DNA of 64,000 nucleotides from Setoptus koraiensis. Taxonomy: Eukaryota > Arthropoda. Under the pieces are notes generated by a model that worked only from the letters and a program-made list of their open reading frames with translations, did no database searches and was not told the DNA's origin. Shown here piece after piece: positions 50,106 to 60,440 of this stretch. The stretch covers positions 10,974,001 through 11,038,000 of the forward strand of contig CM106585.1 in assembly GCA_048013815.1 (NCBI GenBank). Reading direction: 5' to 3'. Each line of letters starts with the position of its first letter. Position 1 is the first letter of the stretch. The position numbers and the translations under genes are program-made.

Positions 50106-50108
50106 CGC
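50024..50108. repeat. (CA)n microsatellite preceded by CTACAC units
   Basis: About 40 CA units, with a few G/C interruptions at the 3' end. Four CTACAC units precede it from about 49994, suggesting that CA slippage arose from this hexamer. Confidence 0.93.
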
Positions 50109-51656
50109 GCAATAAACAATGCAAACTAGTAATTAGATAGTGCCTATTGCATCATCATTGTCATTATCGTCACACACAATTGGCTGGCCGCTCTGATTGG
50201 CTGATGACTGGTTGCATAATGGTACCCAGCGGCGCGTACCTGGCGCCACTAGGCGGCTGCGGGCACGCAAAACGGTATTGCACCGCTCGTGGCCGACAAT
50301 TGCACTGCCGTGCCCGCAGATTGTGCCCATTTGCACATATACGCGCCGTTGTTTGCCAGCTTGTGAGGCTTTGTGAGGCCGTTTGAGGCTGTTTGAGGCC
50401 TTTTGAGGCCCCGACAGCCTCTTGCCGACGGCGATTGCCGGCCGATTTACACTCAGATCGATTGTGGCTCCGTGCTCGATGCTCTGTGTCAATGTTCAAT
50501 GGCGCCCTCTCGTAATGAAAGTGTCTTGTTGCAGTGTTTTGCTCGTGGCCGCTGCCTGAATCTGTCCGTTTGTTTGCCTGTTTGTTTGTCTGTTTGTTCG
50601 TTTGTTTGTTTGTTGGCTGCCGGTGATCGGGCTCTGAATTTTTAATTTCGACAATTTTACTGAATATCACATTACTGCAATGTATCTATTCACTTAGTGT
50701 TATCACAATCAACACTGTCATATGGAGGCCGAGACACAAGCGGCCAAGACGACAACTAATCGCTGGTGAGTTTTAGATGGTTGAGCGAGCCAAACAAGCG
50801 CCCACCTGATAGTTTGAGCGCTGTAAGTGGCCGACAGGGGGCCATGATTGCTTACTTTGTTGCGCCAGCAGCAGACGATGGTGGCAACAGTGGTGGCCAG
50901 CATCCACTATTATCCATTATTTATTATCGTTATAACTATTATTATTCGTTCGTTCGTTATTATCAATATGGATATCGTCATTTTTATTATTACCGCTATT
51001 ATGCTAATGCCGCTCTGGTTGCCTCACACGAGACCGGCCTGGCGAGACCGTGTGTTGCAATGCGCAAGAATGCGCCAGCACGCGCCACAATGCGCCACAA
51101 TGTGCGCATTCTTTTGGGGCCCGCAGCGCACATTCATAACTGTGCCGCGTGTAACGTGCGACATAACACACGCCGGCATATATTATGTAAGATTAGCGAC
51201 GGGTTGCCGCCAACTGGCTGCACGCGGTGCATAGCGGTGCATAGCGGTGCACGGCGGTGCGCGGCGTATGCACCGCAGTGCTGAGGGCTCGTCGAGTGGC
51301 ACCAAAATGGAATAACATAATGTGGCATAATAATCATAATATATGCCAATGGCCGGCCACGCCAGCAACAACAACATTAGCGACAGCGACGACAACGCCG
51401 ACAACAATGATGGCAATATTAATGATAATGCGCCCGATGATGCAGTGCACCGTCGTGCTGGCTCGCTGGCCAAACGTTGGCGCTCGCCAAGGCGGACAGA
51501 GTGGCCAGAGCTTATGATGACGGTCAGCGCCACGTAATACGCGCAATGGGCGCCATAATAAGCTAAGTGTTGCCCAATACGTGTTACGTGTCTGTGTAGC
51601 TGTGGCCAACACGTGCACGCCAAGTAGTGACATGATTATTTAGATCGGCGAGCATC

Positions 51657-51751
51657 TTGTCGTTGTCGTCGTCGTTGTCGTCGTCGTTGTCGTCGTCGTT
51701 GTCGTCGTTGTCGTCGTCGTTGTTGTCGTTGTTGTTGTTGTTGCTGTTGTC
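51657..51751. repeat. (GTC/TTG)n imperfect trinucleotide tract
   Basis: Mixed GTC, GTT and TTG units form regular 9 and 12 bp higher-order repeats. Confidence 0.9.
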
Positions 51752-51793
51752 TGGCGGCGTAATGTTGCCGTTTTACATGTAGGCTGTTAGGTA

Positions 51794-51795
<2 letters not shown>

Positions 51796-51832
<37 letters not shown>
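51796..51832. repeat. (TG)n microsatellite
   Basis: About 18 TG units. Confidence 0.95.
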
Positions 51833-51834
<2 letters not shown>

Positions 51835-52219
51835 ATTGTCATTGGCACGCAAATAATAATAATGTTGTTTGTGCTAGGGCCCAACTTTGTTGTTGCGCTG
51901 TCTTTGTTTTGATGTCGCTGCTGCGCGCCACTTACAAATAGCAAATTACCAAAACTATGTGATTGTCTGCTTGTCCAGCTACGTGCCGACGTCTACTCTG
52001 CATCCGGTTTGCTGTCTGAATCAACTAATTGTGTCGTCTTCGCGCTGCGCTAACCGTATGCAGCCGACACTGCGGCGTGTGATGAATGATGATTCCCTCA
52101 TCATTATTAATCATAATTAATTTCGCTTATAACCCTATTTTGTTCATAAGTGATGGCTCAGCACGGCCAGTCGAAAACACTCAAGCGGCGCCTTTTCAAC
52201 TTGCATCATGTAAGCGTCT

Positions 52220-52264
52220 GCTTTTCGCTCTTCGGCCCCGGGATCGGGCCGAAGAGCGAAAAGC
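52220..52264. repeat. Perfect 19 bp hairpin
   Basis: Stem GCTTTTCGCTCTTCGGCCC (52220-52238), 7-base loop CGGGATC, exact complementary arm 52246-52264. The stem is GC-balanced and not low complexity. It lies about 390 bp downstream of the stop of copy B. Confidence 0.92.
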
Positions 52265-52530
52265 CGAAACCGAAATAAGCGACCGGGAGAGTGCGAGCGG
52301 CGACCGAGCGAGCGGCCCGCGGGAGCAAAACCTCCCGGCCACTCCGATTCCGTCTTTTGATCCACCGAACGAGACGCATTAAGCCGTCTCCGAGAACCAC
52401 CTAGATTCGGTCGAATCGGCGAGCGGTCGAATCAGGAAGTGATCGAATGAAGAAATGGTCGAATCGCGAAAGCACGTCACAAGATGAGAGCCTCTGGTGG
52501 CGAGAGCCCGAAAAATTTTCGCACACTTTT

Positions 52531-52536
52531 TTTATT
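52531..52536 (-). terminator. Polyadenylation signal, copy B
   Basis: Minus-strand AATAAA 119 bp past the stop of copy B, in the same local context as in copies A and C. Confidence 0.6.
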
Positions 52537-52654
52537 CATATGATACTGACAGACGGCTTCGTATTATCGCTCGCAAGAGCCCGCGATTAAGCCTGCGATT
52601 AAGCCTGTCCGTGGCCGTATGGAGGCAGCCCCCAGATTGCGCTCCATTCCGCGC

Positions 52655-53725
52655 TCAGTCATCCCACTCTGACCCCTCCGAATCTGAATCCGAATCCGAC
52701 TCTGGTTCCGGTTCCTGCGGTACGAATTTGCTCACGAGATCCGAACCAATTTCGCTGACATGCTCGGTCACATCGAAGGTCTTTGGCTCCAAGGCACCGT
52801 ACAGGCTTTTGGGTACTGCCTCCCACGGGCGGAATATTGTTATATCTACACCGAAGCAATATTGAATAGCCTTGAGCCAGTGGCGCACTCTTGGGCTGCT
52901 CGCCAATTTGTTGTCAGCAGCATCGCCGGTGTCGCTGGCCTTGTAACCGGAGTACGATAATTTCATAACCGGATAGACTGAGTCTTCAGCATAACTATGG
53001 ATCAATTGGCAAGATCGCTTGAGCTCCACAAACTGGTCAATCAATTCTTGATTGTCCAAAGGAAGGTAAATTGGTTTGTCTGGTGCATCTCCGCCGCGTT
53101 TGAATAATAAAAAGCCCGATGGTTCAATATTCTGCGGCAGATCAACGTCTAACGAAGTCACATGGGCGTCGACAATATGACGAACAGTTTTATCATTTTC
53201 CACAACTTCGAAGCTCTTTGTGAGATCCTCGCCGCCTGATTGTTCTGCTTGCTCTAATTTTGTTTCGACGCTTCGCTTGCAGGTTAGATTAATCTGGCCA
53301 TATAGCAATGATGTGAAATGAAGCAATCCATGAGTTGTTCTGTCCTCCTTGGCTCGAGATCCATAATTTTGAATGTGATCGTTGAATTCCAGCAACGCAC
53401 CAACGAAATTCTTTTCGCACACAGAATGTACTGTTTGCGCTCGTTTAACAATTTCGTACAGATCCCACACATCTTGCTGACCATCATAACTCTGCAAACA
53501 TTCATTGACGATTTCAGTTGTCTCTTTGCTCTCCAAGTTTGGTGTTTGTTCAAGCTCTTTTGCAAATTCTACGAATTTCGCCACTGAGTCGATGGATTTT
53601 ACTCTGCTCTCGCAAAGTTCCTGCGACGATGTCCATAGCTGTCCCGAGCCGGCGGAAATGCCAGCAGCGCAACAACCAGCGACGCCCACGATCAATAAGA
53701 AGAATGACACTTGTTGTACAGACAT
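52655..53725 (-). CDS. Secreted protein of unknown family, copy B
   Basis: 356 aa, single exon. Signal peptide MSVQQVSFFLLIVGVAG..., then QLWTSSQELC. It shares all six family cysteines and the blocks HSVC, HGLLHF, GQINLTCKRSVETKLEQAEQS, VENDK, RSCQLIHSYAEDSVYP and DNKLASSPRVRHWLKAIQYC. Relative to A and C it carries an insertion around residues 200-215 (SGFLLFKRGGDAPDKP). Its C-terminus is unique: a strongly acidic Glu/Ser/Asp tail (EPEPESDSDSDSEGSEWDD) replaces the basic tail of copy C. NLT in the INLTCK block is a possible N-glycosylation site absent from A and C. Function unknown. Confidence 0.88.
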   Translation of the reverse strand: MSVQQVSFFLLIVGVAGCCAAGISAGSGQLWTSSQELCESRVKSIDSVAKFVEFAKELEQTPNLESKETTEIVNECLQSYDGQQDVWDLYEIVKRAQTVHSVCEKNFVGALLEFNDHIQNYGSRAKEDRTTHGLLHFTSLLYGQINLTCKRSVETKLEQAEQSGGEDLTKSFEVVENDKTVRHIVDAHVTSLDVDLPQNIEPSGFLLFKRGGDAPDKPIYLPLDNQELIDQFVELKRSCQLIHSYAEDSVYPVMKLSYSGYKASDTGDAADNKLASSPRVRHWLKAIQYCFGVDITIFRPWEAVPKSLYGALEPKTFDVTEHVSEIGSDLVSKFVPQEPEPESDSDSDSEGSEWDD

Positions 53726-53838
53726 CTTACTTCAAGTTTGTATCAATTATTGGATTCGATAAAGTTTACTGTGGACTGGTTTTCATTTAAACACAATCTT
53801 TAACATAGAAATAATAGTAATATTTAGTCAAATGTCAG

Positions 53839-53852
53839 CCCTATTTATACGA
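53839..53852 (-). promoter_or_regulatory. TATA box of copy B
   Basis: Minus-strand TCGTATAAATAGGG, identical to the copy A element, about 115 bp before the ATG. Confidence 0.75.
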
Positions 53853-54219
53853 AATCGAAATTTTGTTCCTTCGAGGAGCCATATTTGAGGAGCTCTATTT
53901 TTACATTGCCATATCATCATTTGACGATCACAAGCAGATCACTTCATGCGCATGAACAGCGAAAGTGGCAGCATTCGAGATATTTTTAGGAATTTTTATT
54001 TTGAAAAAACCTGGTCCATCTGAAACAATCGTCGGAAATTTCCCTTGTAAGGCAGTTTTTCCATCAGCGCTGCTGCATGAAAAGATGAGAAAATTGCCAC
54101 ATGAAACATTTCAGAGCTGCCTGTCAGAATTGAAATATTTTCGTCACCTGTCCGGGCCATTTGACATTCACCTAACCTTGAAATGTTTTCTGACGTTCGC
54201 AAACAATTTTTGATTTATT

Positions 54220-57200
54220 TTAAGCCATGGTCGGTGTTCGGAGAACAAATTTGAAAAATTTGAAAGACGTACCTAGGTGGATCTGAGCCAAATGTGAGAT
54301 TTCTGAGTTTTGCAATCATCAGAAAAATTTAGATTATTAACCGATTTCGGCATCCCTTGTGATGGGCCCTCATCTTCACCACTTACCTGGGCCTATTCCA
54401 GCTAAAAGGAGCGCACACATTTTTCGTTAGTGGGCCATATTTAGGTTTTGTTTGGTGGACGAAATCCTGTGCCGATGTGATGTGTGCCAACGTTATCGTG
54501 CTGGGCCCCATTAGCGGACCGGAGCGTTTTCTGGGAAGCTCCATCCGCCCGATAACTACTAATAATAGATGATGGCTGCCCACACTCGACAGCTACGATT
54601 GATAATTAATGCGTCATAATCAATCACGATAATAATACAATTTGCAATAACTCCATTCAGCCACTCAACTGACATGTTACCTTGCGAACGTAAACTAATC
54701 GCAGTGAATTGCGGTGAATTATTGTTTGTATTATGTGTTATTTATTATAATTGACTGCCACTCGCAACTTGCCAGGCGCTGCTAGGCGAGCCAATTTCCT
54801 ATGAATATGCACGGGCGATTCCAGTTAGTTTTGCCCCCTTTCAAGCTGCTGTAAAAATACTGACCATCACCAGAATATTTTTGCATTGCAATCGTTAGAG
54901 GGCGATCGATGATGAAGCATCAATTTCATGAAAATCTGTCGCAGATAAGTGAGAATAAATACGGGCCAACTGTGGTTGAAAGTTGAACTAGTAGCTGGCA
55001 AATCGGATGCTGGTCGCGACCGAAATCATCGTTATGTAATCTTGGCAGCATCTCTGTGAGCGATGCTACAGGCAGCGGCCGAAAGCAAACTTTGTGGGCG
55101 CCAGTGAAGCCGATACACAGCCTCATTATCAGTGTTGACAAAGTCGACTCGCAGCGATATGAGCAAGTGAGACGGCAAACAAGCAGATAATCAAGTCTGA
55201 CCGCCAACAAAGATCGCAAAGCTTGACCTTGTCGAAACAACAACAAGTTCCGGTCGCCCACTAGTACGACCTGCCACTCGCTGCACGACTGGCTACGACT
55301 GACTAGAGCGGAAAATTTCGCTAGGCGGGCCCAAATCAATTCATTGTTGTTGTGCTGGTGCGATGCCGCCAGCAAATCTGGCGAATTACAAGTAGCGACA
55401 GTGGGCCAAAATTGAGGTCAATTTGAGCTTGCACGCACGCACGCAGTGTATCCGTTGATCTTTTTGATGTGCTTGTATCGTGCCGTTAGTGCCATGTCAA
55501 CGGCACAATTTGGGGCCCCTTATCTAAATAGCGGGCCTAATACGGCCATGATCTATGGGCCGTCTCGAGGGATCTCGGGCGCGTCTGGCGGGGCTGGCCA
55601 GCTTGTGTCGCAAGTGGGGCCCCAGCTAGCGGAGTTGTTGACCAGAGCGCAATAGGTGATTGTTTCGGTGTGCGCAGTGCGCACTAATTCTGTTGTGCAC
55701 GGCGACACAACAAGCCAGACACACACACACACACACACACACAGAGCACACTAACTGGCAAAGATCCAAACCGGAAGTGGCGCAATCGATCTTGTGTTGG
55801 TGCGTCTTAATGCACTGTGTGTGTGTTGGTAGCCGGTGGCGAAATTGCGCAGCCAAAACGACCAAAGTTACACAATAACAATAACACACTGGTCACTCGG
55901 CCAGGCGGCCAGCTCCATTGTCTATGGAGCGTGTGCATGGGAGCCCGCGAGTCAGATTGATAATTTAATTTGTGTCGTTGTCACTCTGCTCACACGGGCC
56001 TCGCCCTGTCGGTGAGACGGCATGGCCATTGCCGAGGCTGACCGCTCATTCGTGGCACGAGTTGTGCGCAACTCGTGACCATTGAACGGGACCAATTCAG
56101 AGCAAAACAACAACTCTCTGTGGATTAGCTGCTTGCTTGCTCGCTGTAAAGCGCCCCCGTCGTCTCAAAATTGTGCGACAAAAGTTCATTCAGCCATCTC
56201 GCCAAATGTCAATGGGCCCGCAATGAGCAAAACGCATGCGGCACATTATTGTCTTTATCGCGGCACATTGTCTTTATCTCGTTTGCGCACAAAACGTTTG
56301 GGGCCCCGGCTGCAAACGTTCGTCCAAATGAGACGATAGTGCAAAACGCGAACTGGATCAAACGTAATGAAGCGCGGGCGCGCTCGTCATAACGTTGCAT
56401 AATAATAATGCATTCATAATCTAATGCTTGCTTGGATGGTTATCAATTTTGGAGCCGCCTCGAGCGTGTCGGTGGTCGGACTGCGCGCCGGGCGCACTTA
56501 GTGTCAAACGGTTGCCAGCTCGCCCGCACAAAGTGCCCACACCAAGCCGAAATATCCGCTTTGTGCCGGCAAAATATTCAGCAATTTTGTCGCATATTTG
56601 TTGCTGTTTTTGCCGGCCACACATATTGCCGGATATCGGCCGGGCTGGCAGTGGGCGCGCAGTTTGCCAATTTTCATTAAATTGAAATAAGAGCGACAAA
56701 GAAATGCGACGACAGCTGGCTGTTGAGTGCAAAATAGACACATTGCCGGCTGGCTTTAATCGTATCCGTCGGTTTGCAACAATTGTAACAATGGCGCGAG
56801 TGGGGCGCATGTTGTGCAATTTAGTCGCAAATGCGCGACTTGTGAATTGCGAGCGACTCGGCTTCTCGAGTGGGCCCCATGCGCAACACACACACACAAA
56901 AACACAGTTTAATGGGCCCCGCTAACAGCGAATTGGCCCCGGGCCTCGACAATTCGCGACTCGGACGCGGGGCCCCAGGCTGAAACATATCTCTGTGGCA
57001 TGTCTGCGAGCGGGGAGTTTGTTTGTTTGTGTGCTCGCTTGTTTGTTTGTTTCTAGCCATCAGAGGAGCGGCAGGAGTTTGTTTGAAAGAACAACAACAC
57101 CAATATGAATGCATGTTGATTGCGCCCCTTCGGTTGCGCAACAACCGGCTCGACGGGGCGCGCACAAATCGATATCAGACGCACAGTTGGCGAGAGAGAG

Positions 57201-57849
57201 AGAGAGACAGGGACGTGTCAAGCCGTTATTTAGCTCATCTGGTTCAGCTCATCCGGCGATTTGTTGACAGTCAGCGATGCATGACTATCGTCGGACAGCC
57301 AGCCAGGCGACTGCAGTGCCAATAAGCAGTTCGGGCGCCGCTGCCACCGACGGCGCGGCTGACCGGCCCGCTGACAGCCGACCACAACTGTTGTCGGGCC
57401 GGCGTCCGTGTTTGCGTGCCGCAAAAAATGATGCTGCACGAGAAAAAAAAAGCGCTGGCCCAATTTGGAAATTTGCAACAACTTGGCGCCGCTTGATTAT
57501 TGGCACATTCGTTCGTGGGGCTGTCGGGCTGTTTGCGTTAGCGCCGGATGTGCCGGCCGATTGTCCAATTGGGTGCTGCTGCACCATTGGGCCATGATGC
57601 AAGCTGCACGTTCACAGTTGCCAGTTCCGTCGACAGGGCCCCCATCAGTTTGGCACGCCGCCGCCGCCGCCTGACAAGTTTGCTGCTGTTAGACGGGCAC
57701 GCGCGCGATATATCGCAAATTAAGCCATTTCATTGATGGCCAGTCAGACAGCCGACGAGTGAGTGGGCCCAGTTGACGTACCGAGTGCCAACAGTGGCAG
57801 TTGTTGGCTACCTTATTTGCATATTAATAATCACAGATGTCTGTGCACA
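54220..57849. other. Intergenic desert between copies B and C
   Basis: No supported gene. It is dense in GGGCCC palindromes (for example 55513, 55618, 56302, 56872, 56914 and 56971), with short CA runs at about 55720-55742 and GTTT runs near 57018-57050. Open frames on both strands are Arg/Ala/Pro-rich and unlike proteins. Confidence 0.5.
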
Positions 57850-58210
57850 GTAAAGTATAGTGTTGCTGGGGCCCCACTCGGCCCCACTGTTGAGGCACAG
57901 CTTGCAGCGTTGCACACGTGACGGCGCACCGATGCACCGGCAGCAGCAGCATCAGCAGCAGTTTTGCAGTTTTTTGTTCGCCTGCACTTGTCAAATGATC
58001 GGTTACGTCATGAGAAGCGGCGTCATGAAGTTGTTGTTGTTGTTGTTGCTGTCTTCATGTGTCGTGACTTGTGGCTTATGTTTGTGTGGTTGCCAGGGCA
58101 CGGCAGGGCAGGCTAGTGATCGGGCCAGCCTCCCTCCTCCCGGGCGGGAGCGCGGAGCAAAAAGGGGAGCGAAATTTCAGTCGCTCCCCCCCGATCACCA
58201 CGATTTGCGC
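57850..58210. repeat. Left arm of ~360 bp inverted repeat flanking copy C
   Basis: Reverse complement of 60082-60440 at clearly above 90% identity, differing mainly in the number of CAG and TTG units and a few substitutions. The arm contains a plus-strand ATG ORF whose (TTG)n stretch encodes a signal-peptide-like MKLLLLLLLSSCVVTCGLC; the right arm keeps the same frame with more Leu. Confidence 0.93.
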
Positions 58211-58395
58211 CGGGTCTAAATTGCGAGCCCAGCCAATCTTAGATGATGTAAGTTGCAATCACAGATCAGCAGTTAGAGTCCCCATCTACCTAATGAGATG
58301 CGAAAAGCTGGACCCCACAACTGGCCAGGAAATTGAGTATGAAAACAAAATCGAGAACAGGAATTAACACCTCCAGAAAATGCTCAATCCTTGTT

Positions 58396-58401
58396 TTTAT
58401 T
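58396..58401 (-). terminator. Polyadenylation signal, copy C
   Basis: Minus-strand AATAAA 52 bp past the stop of copy C, in the conserved family context. Confidence 0.6.
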
Positions 58402-58452
58402 CGTATCATACGATTGATATGAGCGAAAACCTCATATAATGCTGCCCATCGC

Positions 58453-59517
58453 TTAGGGCTTACCTCTCAGCATATTCATACCTTTCTTGAACCATCCTCT
58501 TATTCCGGATTGATGGCCATAATCGTAGTATGTTGGCTGGTATTTGCATTGAAGATCCGGCTCAATGTCATTGAATTGGTCAGCCACTTTGAAGTTCTTT
58601 GGCTTGTCATGCCCATGCTTAAACGCCTTTCTTTCAAAAATACTACTTGGAAGTAATGTCAAGATTAAAGCTCGGCAATATTGGACAGTTTTGAGCCAGC
58701 GCTGCACTACCTGGCTGCTCTTCAATTTGTCGTTCGTAACATTGTTGTTGTCTTGGGCTGTGAAACCATGGTTAACTAATATCTCAATTGGACGGATTGA
58801 GTTTAGCTCGTAGCTTTCAATTAATTCGCACGATTGCTTCAGATTCAAAAAGTTTTCTATCTGTTCTTCGGTATCCAATGGAATTTTGTTGGTGTCGCAG
58901 CCCCACATCAACGTTTTCTCTGAAACGAGCTTATCTGGTAGATCGATTTTTGCTGACAATCCTTTCAAATGATTAGTGCACTGATTGACTATTCCACGAA
59001 CACTTTGATCATTTTCCACAACATCAAAGCTCTGCTTGATAGCCTCGTCTGATTGTTCTGCTTTCTCTAGTTTTGTTTCTAGGCTTCTTTTGCATGTTAA
59101 AATAACCTGACCGAATATCTTTGTAAGGAATCCTTGCAACCCATGCTCCTTTTTCGTTTCATTGGGTCGAGTATGATAGTCAGAGATTTTATATTGAACC
59201 ATCAAAAGTTTCTCGGTGGATTTCCGCTCACACACAGAATGAAATGTTGGCAGTGTCTGAACTAGTTCTTTCACAAGTCTCACATCTTCAGCGCCCTTAT
59301 AACTGTTTAAACAGTCGTTGATTACTTTGCTTGTCGTTTCGCCATCTATTTCCGGTGTTTGCTCCATCTCGTTTGCGAATTCTAGGAACTTTGACACTGA
59401 GTCGATAGATTTTACTTTGTCCTTGCAAAGTGCCTCCGATGATGTCCATAGTTCAGCGGCGGAGCAACCAACGAGGCCGACTATCAATACGAAGAATGAC
59501 ACTTGTTGTATTGACAT
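58453..59517 (-). CDS. Secreted protein of unknown family, copy C
   Basis: 354 aa, single exon, read from the ATG at 59517 that aligns with the start of copies A and B; seven in-frame codons upstream lack an ATG. The signal peptide MSIQQVSFFVLIVGLVGCSAA is followed by ELWTSSEALC. The six family cysteines and the shared blocks (HSVC, HGLQGF, GQVILTCKRSLETKLEKAEQSDEAIKQSF, VENDQSVRGIV, QSCELIESYELNSIRP, NDKLKSSQVVQRWLKTVQYC) are kept. Unlike the others it ends in a Tyr-rich then basic tail (YYDYGHQSGIRGWFKKGMNMLRGKP), which could form a short amphipathic helix. It lies between the inverted ~360 bp arms, and its TATA box is altered. Function unknown. Confidence 0.88.
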   Translation of the reverse strand: MSIQQVSFFVLIVGLVGCSAAELWTSSEALCKDKVKSIDSVSKFLEFANEMEQTPEIDGETTSKVINDCLNSYKGAEDVRLVKELVQTLPTFHSVCERKSTEKLLMVQYKISDYHTRPNETKKEHGLQGFLTKIFGQVILTCKRSLETKLEKAEQSDEAIKQSFDVVENDQSVRGIVNQCTNHLKGLSAKIDLPDKLVSEKTLMWGCDTNKIPLDTEEQIENFLNLKQSCELIESYELNSIRPIEILVNHGFTAQDNNNVTNDKLKSSQVVQRWLKTVQYCRALILTLLPSSIFERKAFKHGHDKPKNFKVADQFNDIEPDLQCKYQPTYYDYGHQSGIRGWFKKGMNMLRGKP

Positions 59518-59621
59518 CTTGATCTGAATTTGTATCAATTATTTGATCCGATAAATTTTACTGTTCATTAGTTTTCACTTGAACACAATTTTTCGAATAG
59601 TGATATCGAGTCAAACGCCAG

Positions 59622-59633
59622 CCCTATTCACGA
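59622..59633 (-). promoter_or_regulatory. Altered TATA-box position of copy C
   Basis: The aligned 5' flank reads CCCTATTCACGA on the plus strand where copies A and B have CCCTATTTATACGA, so the minus-strand TATAAATA is lost while flanking bases are kept. The gene may be weakly expressed, silent or use another start. Confidence 0.65.
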
Positions 59634-60081
59634 GATGGAAATTTTGTTCCGTCAAAAAACTATATTTGCGAAGCTCTATTTTTAGATTGCCATATCATCA
59701 CTCGCTGTACGTGAGCAGCAAAAGTTGCGACATTTGAGATATTTTGAAAAATTTTCATTCTGAAAAATATTTATTTTTTATTCTGTCAGAACAATAATTG
59801 AAAATTATTTTTTTGCATAAGTTCGATATGAAAGTATGGGAATTTTCAGAGTTGTTTGTCAGAAGTGATCTGGACGGAAAGCAAGATTTCAGCTGTTCCC
59901 CCGCTCACTGGGGTCGCCCCAACATGACAAAAACGTCACAACGAGAGCAACTTTACGACAGATAGTAACCAAGGCCAGCTCGAGCCACAAAAGTCGCTTC
60001 TTCGTGTTCTTCTGTTGTGAGCTGGCTTGCCATCCGACACACACACACGAGCATCTGTGATTATTAATATGCTCGGGCCTT

Positions 60082-60440
60082 GCGCACAAATCGTAGTGAT
60101 CGGGGGAGCGACTGAAATTTCGCTCCCCTTTTAGTCCCGCTCCCGCCCGGGAGGAGGGAGGCTGCCCTGATCACTAGCCTGCCCCGTCATGCCCTGGCAA
60201 CCACGCGAACATAAGCCGCAAGTCACGACACATGAAGACAGCAACAACAACAACAACAACAACAATTTCATGACGCCGCTTCTCATGACGTAACCGATCA
60301 TTTGACAAGTGCAGGCGAACAAAAAACTGCAAAACTGCTGCTGCTGCTGCCGGTGCATCGGTGCGCCGTCACGTGTGCAACGCTGCAAGCTGTGCCGCGA
60401 CAGTGGGGCCAAGTGGGGCCCCGCAACACTATACTTTACA
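60082..60440. repeat. Right arm of ~360 bp inverted repeat flanking copy C
   Basis: Reverse complement of 57850-58210. The outer ends share GTAAAGTATAGTGTTG and the inner ends share CGATTTG...GCGC. The spacer between arms is about 1.87 kb and contains copy C with its flanks. I see no target-site duplication or transposase. Confidence 0.93.

Larger units (their letters stand above)
46351..52520. other. Intergenic desert between copies A and B
   Basis: No gene I can support. It holds (CAA)n at about 46826-46895, 9 bp arrays at 47701-47752 and 49013-49112, a long CA tract at 50024-50108, GTTT runs at 50565-50614, (GTC/TTG)n at 51657-51751, (TG)n at 51796-51832 and a 19 bp perfect hairpin at 52220-52264. 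Open frames at 47505-48885 on both strands are CAG/CAA-derived low complexity. Confidence 0.55.

Noticed and set aside
50024-50108. His/Thr repeat protein frame
   Set aside because: It is the translation of a CA microsatellite.
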